A DNA stretch of 21,994 nucleotides from assembly GCA_041401985.1 (NCBI GenBank), contig JAWKTE010000032.1, positions 1 through 21,994 on the forward strand, written 5' to 3'. The position numbers were made by a program, and so were the translations under genes. The notes beneath the pieces are model-generated. The model was not told the DNA's origin. It ran no database searches and saw only the letters and a program-made list of their open reading frames with translations. This stretch comes from JACKHA01 sp041401985 (lineage in GTDB: Bacteria; Planctomycetota; Phycisphaerae; Phycisphaerales; UBA1924). Below are positions 21,806 to 21,994 of the stretch, one piece after another. Each line of letters begins with the position of its first letter. Positions within the stretch are counted from its first letter, which is position 1.

Positions 21806-21912
21806 TACTCCCGTGCGAACGCGCCGATCAACTCAAGAAGGGCCGTTCGGATGGACCGATCCAGCAGCGCCCGCAACCAATCACGGAGAGTAAGGCGACG
21901 CGGGGTGGACAT
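21805..21912 (-). CDS. Possible small protein with stop codon at the IS junction
   Basis: 35 residues from ATG at 21910-21912 (MSTPRRLTLRDWLRALLDR onward). The frame closes with TAG at 21805-21807, formed by the duplicated TA plus the first base of the insertion sequence. Without the element the same TAG would be made by the TA and the G of the left flank, so the coding sequence is unchanged by insertion. Third-position G+C is lower than in neighbouring genes, TGAGG just before the ATG is only a weak ribosome binding site, and I recognise no family. It may be an orphan small gene or a chance frame. Confidence 0.3.
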   Translation of the reverse strand: MSTPRRLTLRDWLRALLDRSIRTALLELIGAFARE

Positions 21913-21922
21913 CCTCAGGACT

Positions 21923-21994
21923 TCACGCCAACGCGATCGTCCCGCCACGCGAGCGGGCCTGGACCATGCGGGCCTGCAGGTTCTGGCCCGGGCA
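21923..21994 (-). CDS. C-terminal fragment of an unidentified gene (cut by window edge)
   Basis: The last 23 codons of a minus-strand gene ending in TGA at 21923-21925. The visible residues read CPGQNLQARMVQARSRGG followed by TIALA. Codon choice is strongly G+C-biased at third positions, as in the confident genes, which supports coding. There is too little to assign a family. Confidence 0.45.
   Translation of the reverse strand, partial: CPGQNLQARMVQARSRGGTIALA

Overview
The window is G+C-rich, gene-dense bacterial chromosome. It most likely comes from a planctomycete of the class Phycisphaerae. The pointers are secreted proteins ending in a GC-type dockerin-like repeat (final residues Gly-Cys), an FHA domain fused to a GspE-type ATPase, an O-GlcNAc-transferase-like TPR glycosyltransferase, and intergenic spacers full of palindromic repeats. 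The assignment is by recognition only; no search was run.

Layout. 1-1322 (minus): two neighbouring secreted paralogues, the first cut by the window edge. 1478-4929 (minus): a YraN-family protein, a SurA-like lipoprotein and an aldehyde dehydrogenase. 4968-6737 (plus): a TPR/OGT-like glycosyltransferase, divergent from the dehydrogenase across 38 bp. 6963-8317 (plus): a three-gene membrane cassette (DUF883-like, holin-X-like, small membrane protein). 8319-10085 (minus): the FHA-GspE fusion. 10247-11680 (plus): serS, convergent with a LuxR-type regulator (11717-12631, minus). 13108-14781 (plus): a flavoprotein that matches eukaryotic-type UDP-galactopyranose mutases almost motif for motif. 15054-15980 (minus): truA. 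16275-17743 (minus): an ECF-type sigma factor and its membrane anti-sigma partner, overlapping by ATGA. 17835-19007 (minus): a solitary D12-class adenine methyltransferase. 19143-20068 (plus): a BLUF photoreceptor and a cupin. 20204-20581 (minus): a glyoxalase-fold protein. 20965-21805: an intact IS5-family insertion sequence with a TA target duplication, followed by the end of a minus-strand gene cut by the right edge.

Two patterns run across the window. First, at least four families of structured intergenic repeats (called A, B, C and D here) sit in clusters at 14782-15025, 16009-16249 and 20690-20953, with one more copy near 163-190. Their stems are kept by compensatory base changes, most share a GTGGCA/TGCCAC edge, and A and D can each fold as a three-way junction. 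Second, gene starts fall into two classes. Some have a Shine-Dalgarno sequence. Others have none but carry a TANNNT -10 hexamer 5-8 nt before the start codon, which implies leaderless transcripts.

There is no dominant pathway. Housekeeping genes (serS, truA, yraN-like) are mixed with envelope, glycan, stress and signalling genes. No tRNA, rRNA, CRISPR array or prophage was seen.
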